Shown in pieces: positions 37,061 to 47,637 of a stretch of DNA of 64,000 nt. Origin of the DNA: Wyeomyia smithii (taxonomy: Eukaryota; Arthropoda; Insecta; Diptera; Culicidae); contig NC_073696.1 in the NCBI RefSeq assembly GCF_029784165.1, forward strand, positions 23,815,530 through 23,879,529. The letters are read 5' to 3'. The translations under genes were made by a program, and so were the position numbers. The stretch's first letter is position 1; every line of letters begins with the position of its first letter. The notes beneath the pieces were generated by a model. That model worked only from the letters and a program-made list of their open reading frames with translations. It ran no database searches and had not been told where the DNA came from.

Positions 37061-38191
37061 GTATCATTCTGCTGAAAACTCAATTACCCCGTAGTTTAGG
37101 ATCGACCCCTCAGCACTTCGACCGACCCGAAAAGAAAGAGGAAAGAACCGGTGAAATACAACCAAATTAACGACTCTGTCCGTCCGTCCTTCGTCCTTCG
37201 TGTGGCTGCGAGGCAAAAATTTGTCCCTCTCATAACACTTTCCACCCAATCGGTCAAGCAGTACACACAGCGCTTATGATATCTGCAGCCTTAATCTGCA
37301 CCCACCCCGCCGCCGCCCCAAATAATAGCGCGCGCTTTGGTTGAGCTGAGCAAGTGTCGCATTTTCTTGTTGCCAGCACTGCTGGGAGTCACAACCGGCA
37401 AAAAGGATAAGGCTCCCGTTTCCGACTCCCCCCCGGCTTCGAGCTTCGAGACTCAACTTCAACTCGCAGGCTGGACGGTGTGGCGCAATTTGATAAATGA
37501 ACCGCTTTCTGCTTTCGGGTGAAAAGGCAACCGAAGAAAGACTTTTCCGTATTGAATGTATTATCTCGATTATCTGCCACCGGTAGCGGAAGGAGGCACA
37601 AACGAACGAACCGGACGACGATGGAACAAACGAACGAACAAGTGTCATGTAGAGGCGTTTTATCGAGACGCAGTTACACTAATTTATTGACTCTATTAGT
37701 GGTTGTCGTCGAGATGAATAATTGAATGTTGGCCGATTGGAACGATCGTTCCGGAAGATTTAGTGCGGAGTGATAATTCCGGTGTCGGCTAATGGATGGG
37801 TTGTAATGGGCTGAGATTTGCTGGCCACTTCGAGGCGACTGAAGCAGCTACTTTGTTGTTTGCTGAGTTTGATGAAACTGATTGATAGTCTCGAATAAGG
37901 GATGTGGAAAATGTTTGTCTAGTCGGTGGAAGGTTGTTTTTAAAAGACTTTATCATCGACACGAAAAATTCATTATAACAATGAAGAGAGACAAATTTTG
38001 GTGTCGAAAGTCACACCGACCTAGTGAACGAGGGCCGAGGACATGAAGGAACTGTGTTTTTCGGAGAACAAAACGTCTGCCAGGAACGGCATTGCGCATG
38101 TGTCCGGTCGACATGTAATCGGAGTGACAATGCTTTCAACGGTGTCGGGTTTTGGAACTAATCTGTGCTCTTGCTTCGTGCGTTTTTACAG
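37061..38191. other. GC-richer region, possible host promoter or 5' flank
   Basis: Distinctly richer in GC and CpG than its surroundings (about 37080-37640), with GAACGAAC iterations and a 14-bp palindrome at 37739-37752. It precedes the weak exon candidate at 38192. No ORF here has a recognisable domain. Confidence 0.3.
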
Positions 38192-38290
38192 GAAAAAAAA
38201 AAACCTCGGCAGGTGAGAATCGTGAGCGAACAGCAGGAGCAGAGCGATATTGTCTCGACTAAGATGGAGTTCTACGTCAGTGGTTCGAAG
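38192..38290 (+). CDS. Weak candidate exon with a start codon
   Basis: A pyrimidine tract with TTTTTACAG precedes 38192. ATG at 38264 opens MEFYVSGSK and ends exactly at AAG then GTGAGT (phase 0). Context suggests a 5' exon with UTR and nine codons, but no downstream exon was found. Confidence 0.22.
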
Positions 38291-38548
38291 GTGAGTCTAT
38301 TATTTCAGTGGAAACTCACAAGTGGTCAACAGACTGTTGGGTTGGCTCTGTGAATTTGAGTTGTTTTTCGAGCGTAGGTTTTGTTCTATTACGTAGGATA
38401 TTATCCACTTCACTTCACTTCACTCTATTTCACTTCACTGGAGTGCCGGATCGAGTAAATTATGATTTTTAATAGATAGACTCTCACAATTTTGAACGTA
38501 ACAACGAGTCAAAAAAGAATGAAGTTTATTCCATTCAAAATGCATGTT

Positions 38549-39461
38549 CACTATGGTGGGGAATCGTTATATGGAAAAAACGAAACTTGATAGCAGAAAG
38601 CCAGAACCAAGTTTTTTTTGTTATATTTGGGGCCCCAAACAATCCTAAATTTATCGAAAGTCGATTGGTTTTGTCTTCGCTTGGCGCATTGCATTTCAAA
38701 TTTATATGGTGATTTGTATGAAAAAAAAACAACTTTTTCGCATTTTCCATTCTAAAGAGCTCAAAATGGCTCAAACCATAGGTTTCATGACTTCAAATGG
38801 TAGGTTTTCTGATGCCTAACAACTTGGCCGAAGACACTAAAGAGCTGGAGTGTCCCAAAAAAATACTAGAGCTGTTCAAAGTTGATTATGTCGAAATTTA
38901 TGTTGGCAAATCATTTTTTCTGCCAACACTGCCAGTGTACCGGTGTCAGTCAGATTTCCACTAGAAGTAACCTCTGAAACACGTTGTAGATTCTACCTAC
39001 GCCTAGAATATTGATCTAAATTTGTTTGCTTGATCCAGCTGAGTGTATAAACTCGTTACGACAGGTTACTTCTGATGGGAATCCCACTGACACCGGTGCA
39101 TTGGTAATGTTGGCAGAAAACAAGATTTTTTGCGTTCAAATCGACATACTTAACTTTGAACAGCTATAGCTCTTTTTTGGGACGTCCTAGATCTTCAGTG
39201 TCTTCTGCAAAGTTGTTAGGCATCTAAAATACTATACTTCAACATAACTTAGTGCATTATTAGATCATTATTGAGCTTTCTAAAAAGATAAATGCAAAAT
39301 AGTGGGTTTTCCCATATAAATTTTCATACAAATTTGAAATGCAATGCACCAAGCGGAGACAAAACCAATCGACTCCCGGTAAGTTTAGGGTTGTGTGGGG
39401 CCCCAAAAGGAATTAAAAAAACTTGGTTCTGGCAAATCGATCACTTTTCCCCATCCTAGTG
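38549..39461. mobile_element. Fold-back element with CACTA ends
   Basis: Arms of about 430 bp (38549 to about 38985, and about 39050 to 39461) are inverted copies. The left end is CACTATGGTGGGGAA. The reverse complement of the right end is CACTAGGATGGGGAA. Shared inner blocks include CCAGAACCAAG, GGGGCCCCAAA, GACAAAACCAATCGAC, the TTTGAACAGCTATAGC type, and CTGCCAACA with CACCGGTGTCAG. Possible TT or TTT flanks. There is no transposase. Ends reading CACTA are typical of the CACTA (En/Spm) superfamily, but arms this long are unusual for it. The affiliation is inference. Confidence 0.7.
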
Positions 39462-39599
39462 TTTATAGGCAAGTAAATGTTATAAAAAATGTTCTTCACA
39501 ATAATAAAACTATTGAACGACCAACTTCAGACGCACGCAGTTTTTCAGTTCAGATGCAACGCTAGTGTGCATGTAGTTTTGAGTATTTTGCACTAAATT

Positions 39600-40490
39600 G
39601 ATCTCGCAAATCCAACCACTCAAAGATCTGCGGCCTTTAGCAAAGTTGTACAGAAAGTTAATGGCTTCTAGTTGGCTAATCTTCTAGTTTGGAGTTCTGC
39701 CACAACGTGCTCCTAGGGTGCATGCTGATTTCAATATTGTCTACTCACCTCAACTAGGAATTCAAACTCTTAGAAAATGCGGTCTTCAGCAAAGTTGTTC
39801 AGGTCAAGCACTTTTGGTTCATGATGATTTGATTGGAAATAAGGCTTAGTGTAGTGGGCATTTAGTTTAGGGTGAAATAAACCTAAATTATCACGAGAAT
39901 CCAATACTTAGAGAGTTGCTGTATTAAGTAACACAGTGAATAAAATTTCTCAGACGAAACTATGCAATATAATTTTTTTTTCTACCTAATTATTTACAAT
40001 TTGGTGGAAATTTTTTGTAAATATCTCATTTTACGGTTAATGATATTGATTTTGTGTTGACATAAAGGGTCGGGACTATTTCTTGCGTCGAGTGCCTATT
40101 AATGAAAGAAAAATATTTTTAGCATCTAAACGGTTTGTTTGATCGGTATTGTGTTACCGGCAAAGTTGTAGATAACAATTTCATTCTTCCCGAAAAAAAT
40201 ATACACTGTAGAAAAAAGTTTGAAAAAAAAAAATTTACAGGTTTATATAACTATTTTTGGTTAGCTTCAAATGTGTAGTTTTCGTAGAATAAAATTCAGA
40301 TTAATGAAAAATGGGTTTTCCGAGAAATTTAATTCATAATTATATTTTTGTGTACTTTTTTTCTGAAAAAATCTTAATGTCATATTTTTGGAAGGACAAA
40401 ATTACTGTCTACAACTTTGCTGAAGACGCTATACCAATCAAACCAAACGTTCTGGTTTTAATTTTTTTCCTTTTTTTTATGTTTCTTATT
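39600..40490. repeat. Repeat region with CAAAGTTGT words and an inverted repeat
   Basis: GCAAAGTTGT or its complement occurs at about 39640, 39786, 40156 and 40415, besides 38825 and 39205 in the fold-back element. The 40085-40200 and 40385-40480 parts are inverted relative to each other (GCAAAGTTGTAGATAAC against GTCTACAACTTTGC). Old repeat sequence, no gene. Confidence 0.5.
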
Positions 40491-41204
40491 TCTCCATGAT
40501 CGGATAGCCATCAACGTTCTGCGAATATTTTGTTGTTTCAATGAAAAAAAAAAAATAGATTTAAAAAGATGAGCTATTTCAAAATAAATCATTTTTATTT
40601 TTTCTATAACTTTATAGTTTATAGCTCCATATCGTAAAACGCAAGCCAAACCTTATCATGAAACTGTTAGCCGAACGCAATGGTACCGCAAATGAAAATT
40701 GAAACGCACACCTTCTTTCATGACATGACAGATTATGCACTCGAGATTCACATTACTTTTTTGAGGACACCGGTTCCAATAGGTTCCATTGCTATATTGT
40801 GTATTGTTTATTCTATTTTAAGCAAATAGCCCAGAATGCTGAAAAATAAACCTACTAGTTTTTTGGGTATCATTCAACAGTAAACTTCATGATGTTCCTG
40901 TCTTGAGTAACTTTTCAAAACGGATGTTAGGAAGAAAAAAAAACGCAAATAAAGTAACAAATCTAAGATTTTCCAATTTGCATTAAGACTTGTTTACTCA
41001 TATAAAACGTTTAGAGCTTATCTTCGCTAGCTTTTTTTTTGTACGAAGATTCCCCAAATCCAAAAAGTTCTTCAACACGACTGAACAGATTGATGCCCGT
41101 CCGTGATTGGTTTGTCAATAGTGATGATGGTCGCAAGGCTCCTTGTGGAGCACGAAAATTGAACAACGGCAGGAGTTTTTGGAGAATCTACCTAATTTTT
41201 CAAC

Positions 41205-41410
41205 AGCTTCACCACAAATAATTCCTGTTGTATCTTGCGGTGACGTTCCAAGGTATACAGATTGAGCAAACTACAACGGACTGAATACGAGAGTAGATTG
41301 TCAGGTTGATTGTTGACAGTGATTTGAAGCAGTACGGGTCTTCAAAATTTGCGATATGAGCTAGCGAGTGGCTTTTGGAATAGTTTCGACGATCGAAGGT
41401 CATTTTTGTG
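41205..41410 (-). pseudogene. Possible RT C-terminal fragment of a non-LTR element
   Basis: On minus, FEDPYCFKSL followed by SRIQSV aligns loosely with FQDPYTIKTL and RIESVQ in copies 1 and 2. It is short and decayed. The SINE at 41428 interrupts its right-hand flank. Confidence 0.3.
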
Positions 41411-41427
41411 TTGACAATTCAAGATCA

Positions 41428-41694
41428 AGCGGGGGCCCAAGGTGGTTTGTAACGTCTCCGCCCACCACGCTCGACGCCTGGATTCGAATCCCACCGCCGA
41501 CATAGGTGTCGATGGTTGTGAGGTGGCGTGATCCACTCACAACCAACCCAACTGGTCTAGATTCCATCCTAGCCGGCACCGGGAGAGGGGGTGAGTTAGG
41601 GTTCTGGGTGTGGAGTCGCCTCCCTGGGCGTCGGTGATTGGCCACAACAGTGGCGGAACTAGACCGACGGAAAATAAGCGAGAATAAAAAAAAA
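41428..41694 (+). mobile_element. tRNA-derived SINE with target-site duplication
   Basis: The head contains an A-box-like AAGGTGGTTTGTAACG and a perfect B-box GGATTCGAATCCC (41480-41492). The body of about 190 bp ends in GAGAATAAAAAAAAA. AAGATCA precedes (41421-41427) and follows (41698-41704) the element; allowing one mismatch the duplication extends to about 12 bp. It is transcribed, if at all, by RNA polymerase III, and mobilised by a LINE in trans. Confidence 0.8.
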
Positions 41695-41704
41695 TTTAAG
41701 ATCA

Positions 41705-44080
41705 CCTACGTACCCAACATTATTCAATACTTGTCCATTCAGGTGGTTCCATTTAATGGGTGATTTTATGCGATGATAAGTAATTACGTTGCATATAGCA
41801 ATGCTAATTGTCACATAATACCAACACACGAACGAATTCAACGTAATGATAATCCACGATGCAATGAAAAAATATCAAAAATATCAAAAATATCCAGAAT
41901 ATTTTAAGATCGTCAGTATAAAACAGCCTCCAAACAGCAAACTCCAAGTGCATCGGCAGTGTCATTAGAAAAATATACAAAACAACAGTGGCCCCAAATT
42001 GCTATCTTGAGGTACTCTAAATTAATTGGATAATTATAATCGATTAGCGATAATTATGATCCTAATATTATTCGCATTGCACATTCATAAAAATCGCAAA
42101 ATTCTAGGTTCAAGAACATTGCAATATCAATCTCAAGATTCAGTTCAGAGGGAACTACGATGACATCCGAATGAGATCTGCAACAAGGCTCTGTGAGATC
42201 ACGAGGCTTTACTTCCCACGGTTAGTGACTTACCCTTGATGGGGCCTTTTGGCAATCACGCTGATTTCCAGGATGAAAAGCGTGACCGCTGGACGGAGAA
42301 GCCGATGATCAAGATGACGGATGAACCACGAGGACTGTGTTCGGGATCTTTATAATCTCAAACGCGATTTTCTAGCGAACGCCTACGTGCTTGCGTCAGA
42401 ACTGTTGATTAATCCACATGATTGAGATATGAATTTTGCGTTAGCTTACGATGAATCGGTGCTTATCGGGTCTTGATGTGACTGATCTGTTCTCTGCTCT
42501 TACTATTGGAAACGATCTCTCTTGTGCTGTCCCAGTTGGTCTCCTCTCAGAAATTTTGACACGGGATCTAGCTGCTCTCACTAATCGTTTTCCGATCTTG
42601 CCGTGACTATTCCGATTTTTCAATGCGTCCTTCGTCAGACTGCTGCCACGGAAGACTCACCTTAATATTTATTATCACCAGATCGTTATTATTTTAGCTA
42701 GACTGTCCGATAGACTTCGGTGAAGCACTGATTCTTCTGGCGTACACGGACCGAATGGGAGTCACCTCTGTACTCGCCAAAATGAATTTCTTTTCTCTCT
42801 TTTCGACACGAGCGAAAGCTGCTCTCGTCGTCAATGTCAAGCCCAAGCAGTGGGCAACCTAAATTCTAGTCAAAAAATCGTGGAGTTCGGACTTATAGCT
42901 TTGTTGGTAATTTGTAACCTAAGATTCAAATCTTGTTGTTTTACAGACGAAAATGCCATAGGACATTGGCGCTGTGTAATTGTTTTGACGTTTCAACGGC
43001 ACTCACTATTTAAACGCTGATCAATGCAAACGAGAAGTAAGACAAATTAGTGAAAAAACAAACATTGAGAAAAGTAAAGACCATCTGGTCGGTAAATGGT
43101 TGGACACGTGTAACTTGAGACCTTTATGTTGTTATTTGCCTCTGTCCAGCAACTCCAATCCCAACCTCCACGAGGTGCCGACCGGGATACGAGTAACCTT
43201 AGCGGCTGTCCCCATGTCAGGGGCGATGTACAGCAGCGTCTGACCCGGAGCGGGCGGCTAAATCATGGACTCTGCAACCCCATAATTATAAATTCCTTTA
43301 AATACAATATATCTTGTAGTGTATGCTACCGATCGCTTTCAAGGTGATCGGCCCAATTGAAGATTTGTTTGATTTGTAGTATGTAAGTTGTAAAATCTGT
43401 GTTGTTTGTGGTTAGCATTGTTAGACGTAATTTTTGTTTTGTTTTGGTATTACTGTTCAATAGAGCTTTAATAAAATTACCAACATAAACAAATAAATTT
43501 ACCTCATAATTAGGCGTCGATAATAATTTGCGAATAAATGATATGTTTTGTAACCGTTTGCAAGCCCGTGGATTCCCCGCCGGTTGACAATCGGTTACAA
43601 AAATAAGAGCGGCGAAATGTACCTGAAACCCGCAAGGGCAAAAAACTCCGCATTAAAAATATTTCAACCTATAAAGAACCGCTAACGAAAAACAACCCTA
43701 ACACAACGTCACCCAGGTGTATTCTGCATCAAGAAAATGTTTCATCAAGATCGGTGCATGCGGGTAGAGGAAAAAAGAGAGAGAGAAAGGGAGAGAGGGA
43801 GATCGAGGATTGGGAGAAGGTCTACAGTAGTTCACAAACGTTGGAGGAGAGGACTTCAGTTCGAACCGTCAGATCGAGAAGACGCACGCTAAGTTTGAAA
43901 TTCAAATTGAAGTAAAGTTACATATACATAAACGGTACCGCATCATGAAACTTTAACTCCGAATGAAGAAGTAAAAAAAATCTTTCTCTTTAATATTAAT
44001 ATTAGTATTTTTTGAAAAAAAAAGAATTATATTGGAACTTTTGAGAAAAAACAAAAGAACTATTTATATAAAATGTTTTA
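41705..44080. other. Region without a supported gene
   Basis: It contains a GC-rich fragment at about 43136-43290 (CGAGGTGCCGACCGGGATAC and onward) that may be the 5' part of an RTE-like element, and a purine-rich GAGAGA tract at 43766-43815. No domain-bearing ORF. Confidence 0.35.
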
Positions 44081-44094
44081 ATAAAATCGTAGAT

Positions 44095-44140
44095 CTCATG
44101 AGGAAGGCCAAGTCCAAAGGCCGAAACGTCGGTCACATAG
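44095..44140 (+). ncRNA. Possible degenerate hammerhead ribozyme (Penelope-associated)
   Basis: CTCATGA (44095-44101; consensus CTGATGA, one mismatch), GGCC and GGCC as a potential stem II (44106-44109, 44119-44122), then GAAACGTC (44123-44130), which holds the GAAA core and a GTC cleavage triplet. Hammerheads are known in Penelope-like elements, and a Penelope fragment lies 300 bp downstream. Stem I is weak, so this is at best a relic. Confidence 0.3.
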
Positions 44141-44426
44141 TTTTGAAACACTCTGAAGACTGATAAAGCCGTATTTCCTTCGAAATTAAAATTAGAGTCA
44201 ATCTTTTTCCGCTAGTCTTTGGTTGGTCCGCTTTGCCTGGTCGAGATCGGTTTCTATTGCAAGAATACAGAGTTCCCCCTCAAAACACGCTACGACCCTG
44301 AGAATGTGAGGCTGGGCAGTGTGAATCAACTCATACTTACATATGTTATTTTAGTAAAACAAATGAACCAACATGTTGTCAGCATAAATCGACATTGCAA
44401 TAGTGGTTGTTGAAAACATGAGCTGA

Positions 44427-44600
44427 AAAAACCATAAATTTTTATTTGTTTATATAACGACTGAAACGGTTAATTTAACGGGTTTATCGGCTTAATCAGT
44501 CCGTGTATTCTAGCAAAAACGATTTGTTTTTCTTATTCCGACAGTTTCGGTAACTTTATTTCACCTTGAAAAAGTCTGAAAATATACATTGTGTGTAGTT
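44427..44600 (+). mobile_element. Penelope-like element fragment
   Basis: It is the inverted counterpart of 52620-52790, sharing TCGGCTTAATCAGTCCGTGT, CGATTTGTTTTT, TTATTCCGACAGTTTCGGT and AATATACATTGTGTGTAGTT. In the other copy this sequence runs straight into the Penelope RT. Here it is cut off exactly where element B begins. Confidence 0.6.
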
Positions 44601-44941
44601 TTGAAGTAGAATACTTCTCTCAGGAAGTTCGGCTACATAGGGATGTGAAATGAAAATCTAAAACCGAAAAAAGTGAAAAATATGTCCAATTTCAAATGCT
44701 AATAAATCGGTTAGTATTTGATGGATTTTCTTCGTTCTTGCAGCAATAGATTGGAAAATCTTCTAAAATTCTTCCCAAAAGAAGATAATTGTAGTTTTAT
44801 TATTCACACTATTGTACTATTGAAAATAGTCAAGCCTTGTCAAAACGAAAAGTTCGACCTCTGATTGGTCGTTATATGATTGCTTCCCAAGCACGGTCGA
44901 CAGAATCATATACCTTGCAAATGAAAACATGCTATTTGGCC

Positions 44942-44949
44942 TATATAAG
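44942..44949 (+). promoter_or_regulatory. TATA-type core promoter, element B
   Basis: TATATAAG in GGCCTATATAAGAGCCTG, downstream of an inverted CCAAT box (GATTGGTC at about 44864). The identical arrangement is in element C at 49836. Confidence 0.45.
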
Positions 44950-45159
44950 AGCCTGTTTCAGCCGAAGCCGCTCATAATAGTTCTAGACAGCGACAACAAC
45001 GGTCGTCCTTCCTTAGCAGCAGCACTAGACCTGTGGTTGGTCACCACGTCTCAGGAGCAGCGCGGTTTTTCTCAGCGTGTGCCGCCAGACAGCCTAATTC
45101 CCCCCGTGTTGGGGCAGCATGAAGATTGCCATCAGGAAATCCAATTTTGAACATCAAAA

Positions 45160-45175
45160 TGCCTTTTTCAAGTCA
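45160..45175 (+). promoter_or_regulatory. Histone-type 3' stem-loop, element B no. 1
   Basis: TGCCTT, loop TTTC, then AAGTCA: five of six pairs. The flank is ATCAAAA, and ATTGAAAG starts at 45188. Homologous to the perfect stem at 15227. Confidence 0.4.
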
Positions 45176-46221
45176 AATAAACAAGCCATTGAAAGTTAAT
45201 AATTTTTGACAACGCAAGCAAGCATTCTGTGTTGGATCCTAGCTATTGAAATCTGTCGCACCCGTCTAATTGACTGAATGTGAAATAGCTTCCACAGTGC
45301 ATGTTGTCCGTGTATCTTAATTCCCCCACTGTTAGGGCAGCTCAAAGATTGCGATCAGCAACCGATTTTGAACCGCAAAATAAACAAACAAATAAACAAA
45401 CACAAGCAGACATTCTGTGCGGGATGCAATCAAATTCTGTTGTAGTTATCTAATTTTTACTTTATTTAGTAAACCCCTCACTGTAGGGGCAGCGCAAAGG
45501 CTGCGATCAGCATAACCGACTTTGAATAACAAACTGCCCTGTTAGAAAGACAGTTAGTTCGACTATGCAAAGCTAATATGAAGTCGATTCAATCAATCAG
45601 CATGAACATAATTTCGTCGTCTCCCAGCTACCAAGTTGCAACATGATGCAACACGCAACAGCGAGCAAACGAAATCGATTGATGTTACAAACCGCAATAG
45701 GATAAGGGTTAAAACCGTTGCGTGTGTGAGAGCACCATCGGTGTTTATTCGCTGGTTACAAAAATCATATGCGAATTGTGGAATAATTCGTCTGAAGAAC
45801 ATTAGAGAATGGAAAAACTAAACTGAAAGGCGTGACCTATTTCATCGCACTCTTCGGCTATTAAAGAGTATTTCTGGGAAAACTAGCTACATTCATTAGT
45901 CGGATGGTGAGCTGGATGGACCGTCTACAACGTTGACAGCAGTAGCAGCAGATATCAGCACTCACCAGTAACAGAGGATAGCAGCGGGTTGTGCCTGTGG
46001 CTGCCTTCAAATTAAACAAATCACTTGCCTTGTGGTTGGTCATCACGTCTCAGGCCTCTGCCAGGCTGAACGCCAACGCGAGCGATCGGGTGAGATTTTT
46101 GCCGCACATCAGCCGGCACTTCCTCTAATGGAAAAGTTGGATCATTATGTTCAGAAGAATATTACTGTCGGTTAAATTACAGAGATGCGACTGCATTGTA
46201 TCCGATATGGAATTGAACAAT

Positions 46222-46237
46222 TGTTCTTTTGAGGACA
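46222..46237 (+). promoter_or_regulatory. Histone-type 3' stem-loop, element B no. 2
   Basis: TGTTCT, loop TTTG, then AGGACA: six pairs with one G-U. TTTGAAGAGTCAAT follows at 46252. Its relative in element C (50375) has TTGAAGAGTTAAT at the matching place. Confidence 0.45.
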
Positions 46238-46694
46238 AATAAAACACCTAATTTGAAGAGTCAATAGCTTTGGGTACCAGTAGCAGTATTGTAACAGCCT
46301 CAGCGGTAGGTGCAGCCGGTACTTTCCTGAGGCCGATGTTACAAAGAAGTAAATGGAAGCTGCACGGCGAAACAGCTCGGGTGTGCTTAGATGCGCGTCA
46401 TTTTTCATTGTTGATATTATTCCCCACATGAAACGACGCGTTTTCGTACGATAGCGGCGGTATTAACGGTAGATGCATTTGCTAACACTTACTCCAGTAA
46501 AGCCGTGTCTAATTTTCAATGTGAAAACTCCTTTCTATTGTGTTGGCCATGCGCATTAGGCCTCTGCCAGGCTAAACGCGAAAAGCGGCGCGAACCGATT
46601 CGCCCGGCCGTGGGTTAATGTACAGCCGTAAGTAGAGCTGTGTAAAGTATTCTACTTCAACCTTGCGGTCGTGGCTTTGCACACAACCCTCCTG

Positions 46695-47637
46695 TGATTT
46701 TTCTCTTTCGTTACTGGTTTATGTTTTATGTCTAAGTTTGCTTACTTACAGAAAGGATTATCGTTCTGTTGTTAAGTGTGTTGGTGTCCAACATCGGTTG
46801 TCTGGTGTGTATTACAAATGGCGTCTCACTTTGGCTATATGTAAAAAGATATTGTTCGCTTGAAACAGATCTGTAACTTTCCTCGATAGACTGTACTTAC
46901 TGCATGTGTACCTATTTTTGTGTTTACACTGTATAAGCTCCTGAAGCTTTTTCTAGTACTTACTTTTGACGTAGGACTACGTCTAACCGCACTATATCGA
47001 GATACATTCCGCGAAAACTAAACGGTTATACTGAGGTAACCACATGATGGATCATAATAATCAATATATCGTTGGATTGATAAAATGATGGACAATTTCG
47101 TGATTCTACAATTTTCATTATCACTTCATTGTTAAACAGTGAAAATTGAATAAAAGTTTCAAGGTTGAATTTTCACCAACAATGTACCAATCATATGCGA
47201 GCACGCCTGGCACAGACATGAATAGACCCCAAAAAAAAATTGACAGTATCTCCCCGTCCCAATAGGTCAACTAATGTTAGCTTCCATGAGCCTAGACTAT
47301 TTTAATGTCTTGAAGGTGAAGCTTTTTCGGAAACTTCGTAACCACCTCCACTATCATGCAGTATTACGTTCTGCTGTTAATAAATATGTAATTGTAATAA
47401 AACTGGTGTCTTGAAGGATAATATGATGGCACAGGCAACAGTACTGCACCGAGCGCTTTTCGGGTGCCGTAAAATACGCTGCGCCGCCGGGAACACAAAA
47501 TGCGTTGTTTATTTTTGAACTCTACACTCTGCTTTTTTTCAGATTTATTTAAATAACTGAATATAGGGTATTTAAAAGACAATAGAAAACCAAAATACAC
47601 CGTACAAATCTTTGAATAGGTAATTAAACAAGCTGTA
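46695..47637. other. Spacer with a solo terminal-like motif
   Basis: TTGACGTAGGACTAC at 46966-46980 resembles the ends of elements A-C. Its complement lies at 51337-51351. No gene is supported. Confidence 0.4.

Larger units (their letters stand above)
44601..46694. mobile_element. TIR element B with promoters and histone-like 3' stem-loops
   Basis: TTGAAGTAGAATACTT (44601-44616) is matched by its exact complement at 46645-46660. A tail of about 34 bp after the right repeat (CCTTGCGGTCGTGGCTTTGC and CACACAAC) is shared with element C, so the right boundary is near 46694. The first 330 bp are nearly identical to element C, including CCTCTGATTGGTCGTTATAT and TATATAAG. One copy of the roughly 450-bp unit of element A follows at 45460-45940. 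Stem-loops lie at 45160 and 46222. No transposase or intact gene. The repeated pairing of TATA box and 3' stem-loop suggests captured histone-type transcription units, but no histone residues can be read. Confidence 0.65.

Noticed and set aside
37739..37752. 14-bp palindrome GGAACGATCGTTCC as an operator
   Set aside because: A single occurrence of this size is expected by chance in 64 kb, and no partner site was seen.
46052..46100. Captured H2A or H3 coding fragment in element B
   Set aside because: No run of histone residues could be read in any frame; only the 3' signals resemble histone genes.
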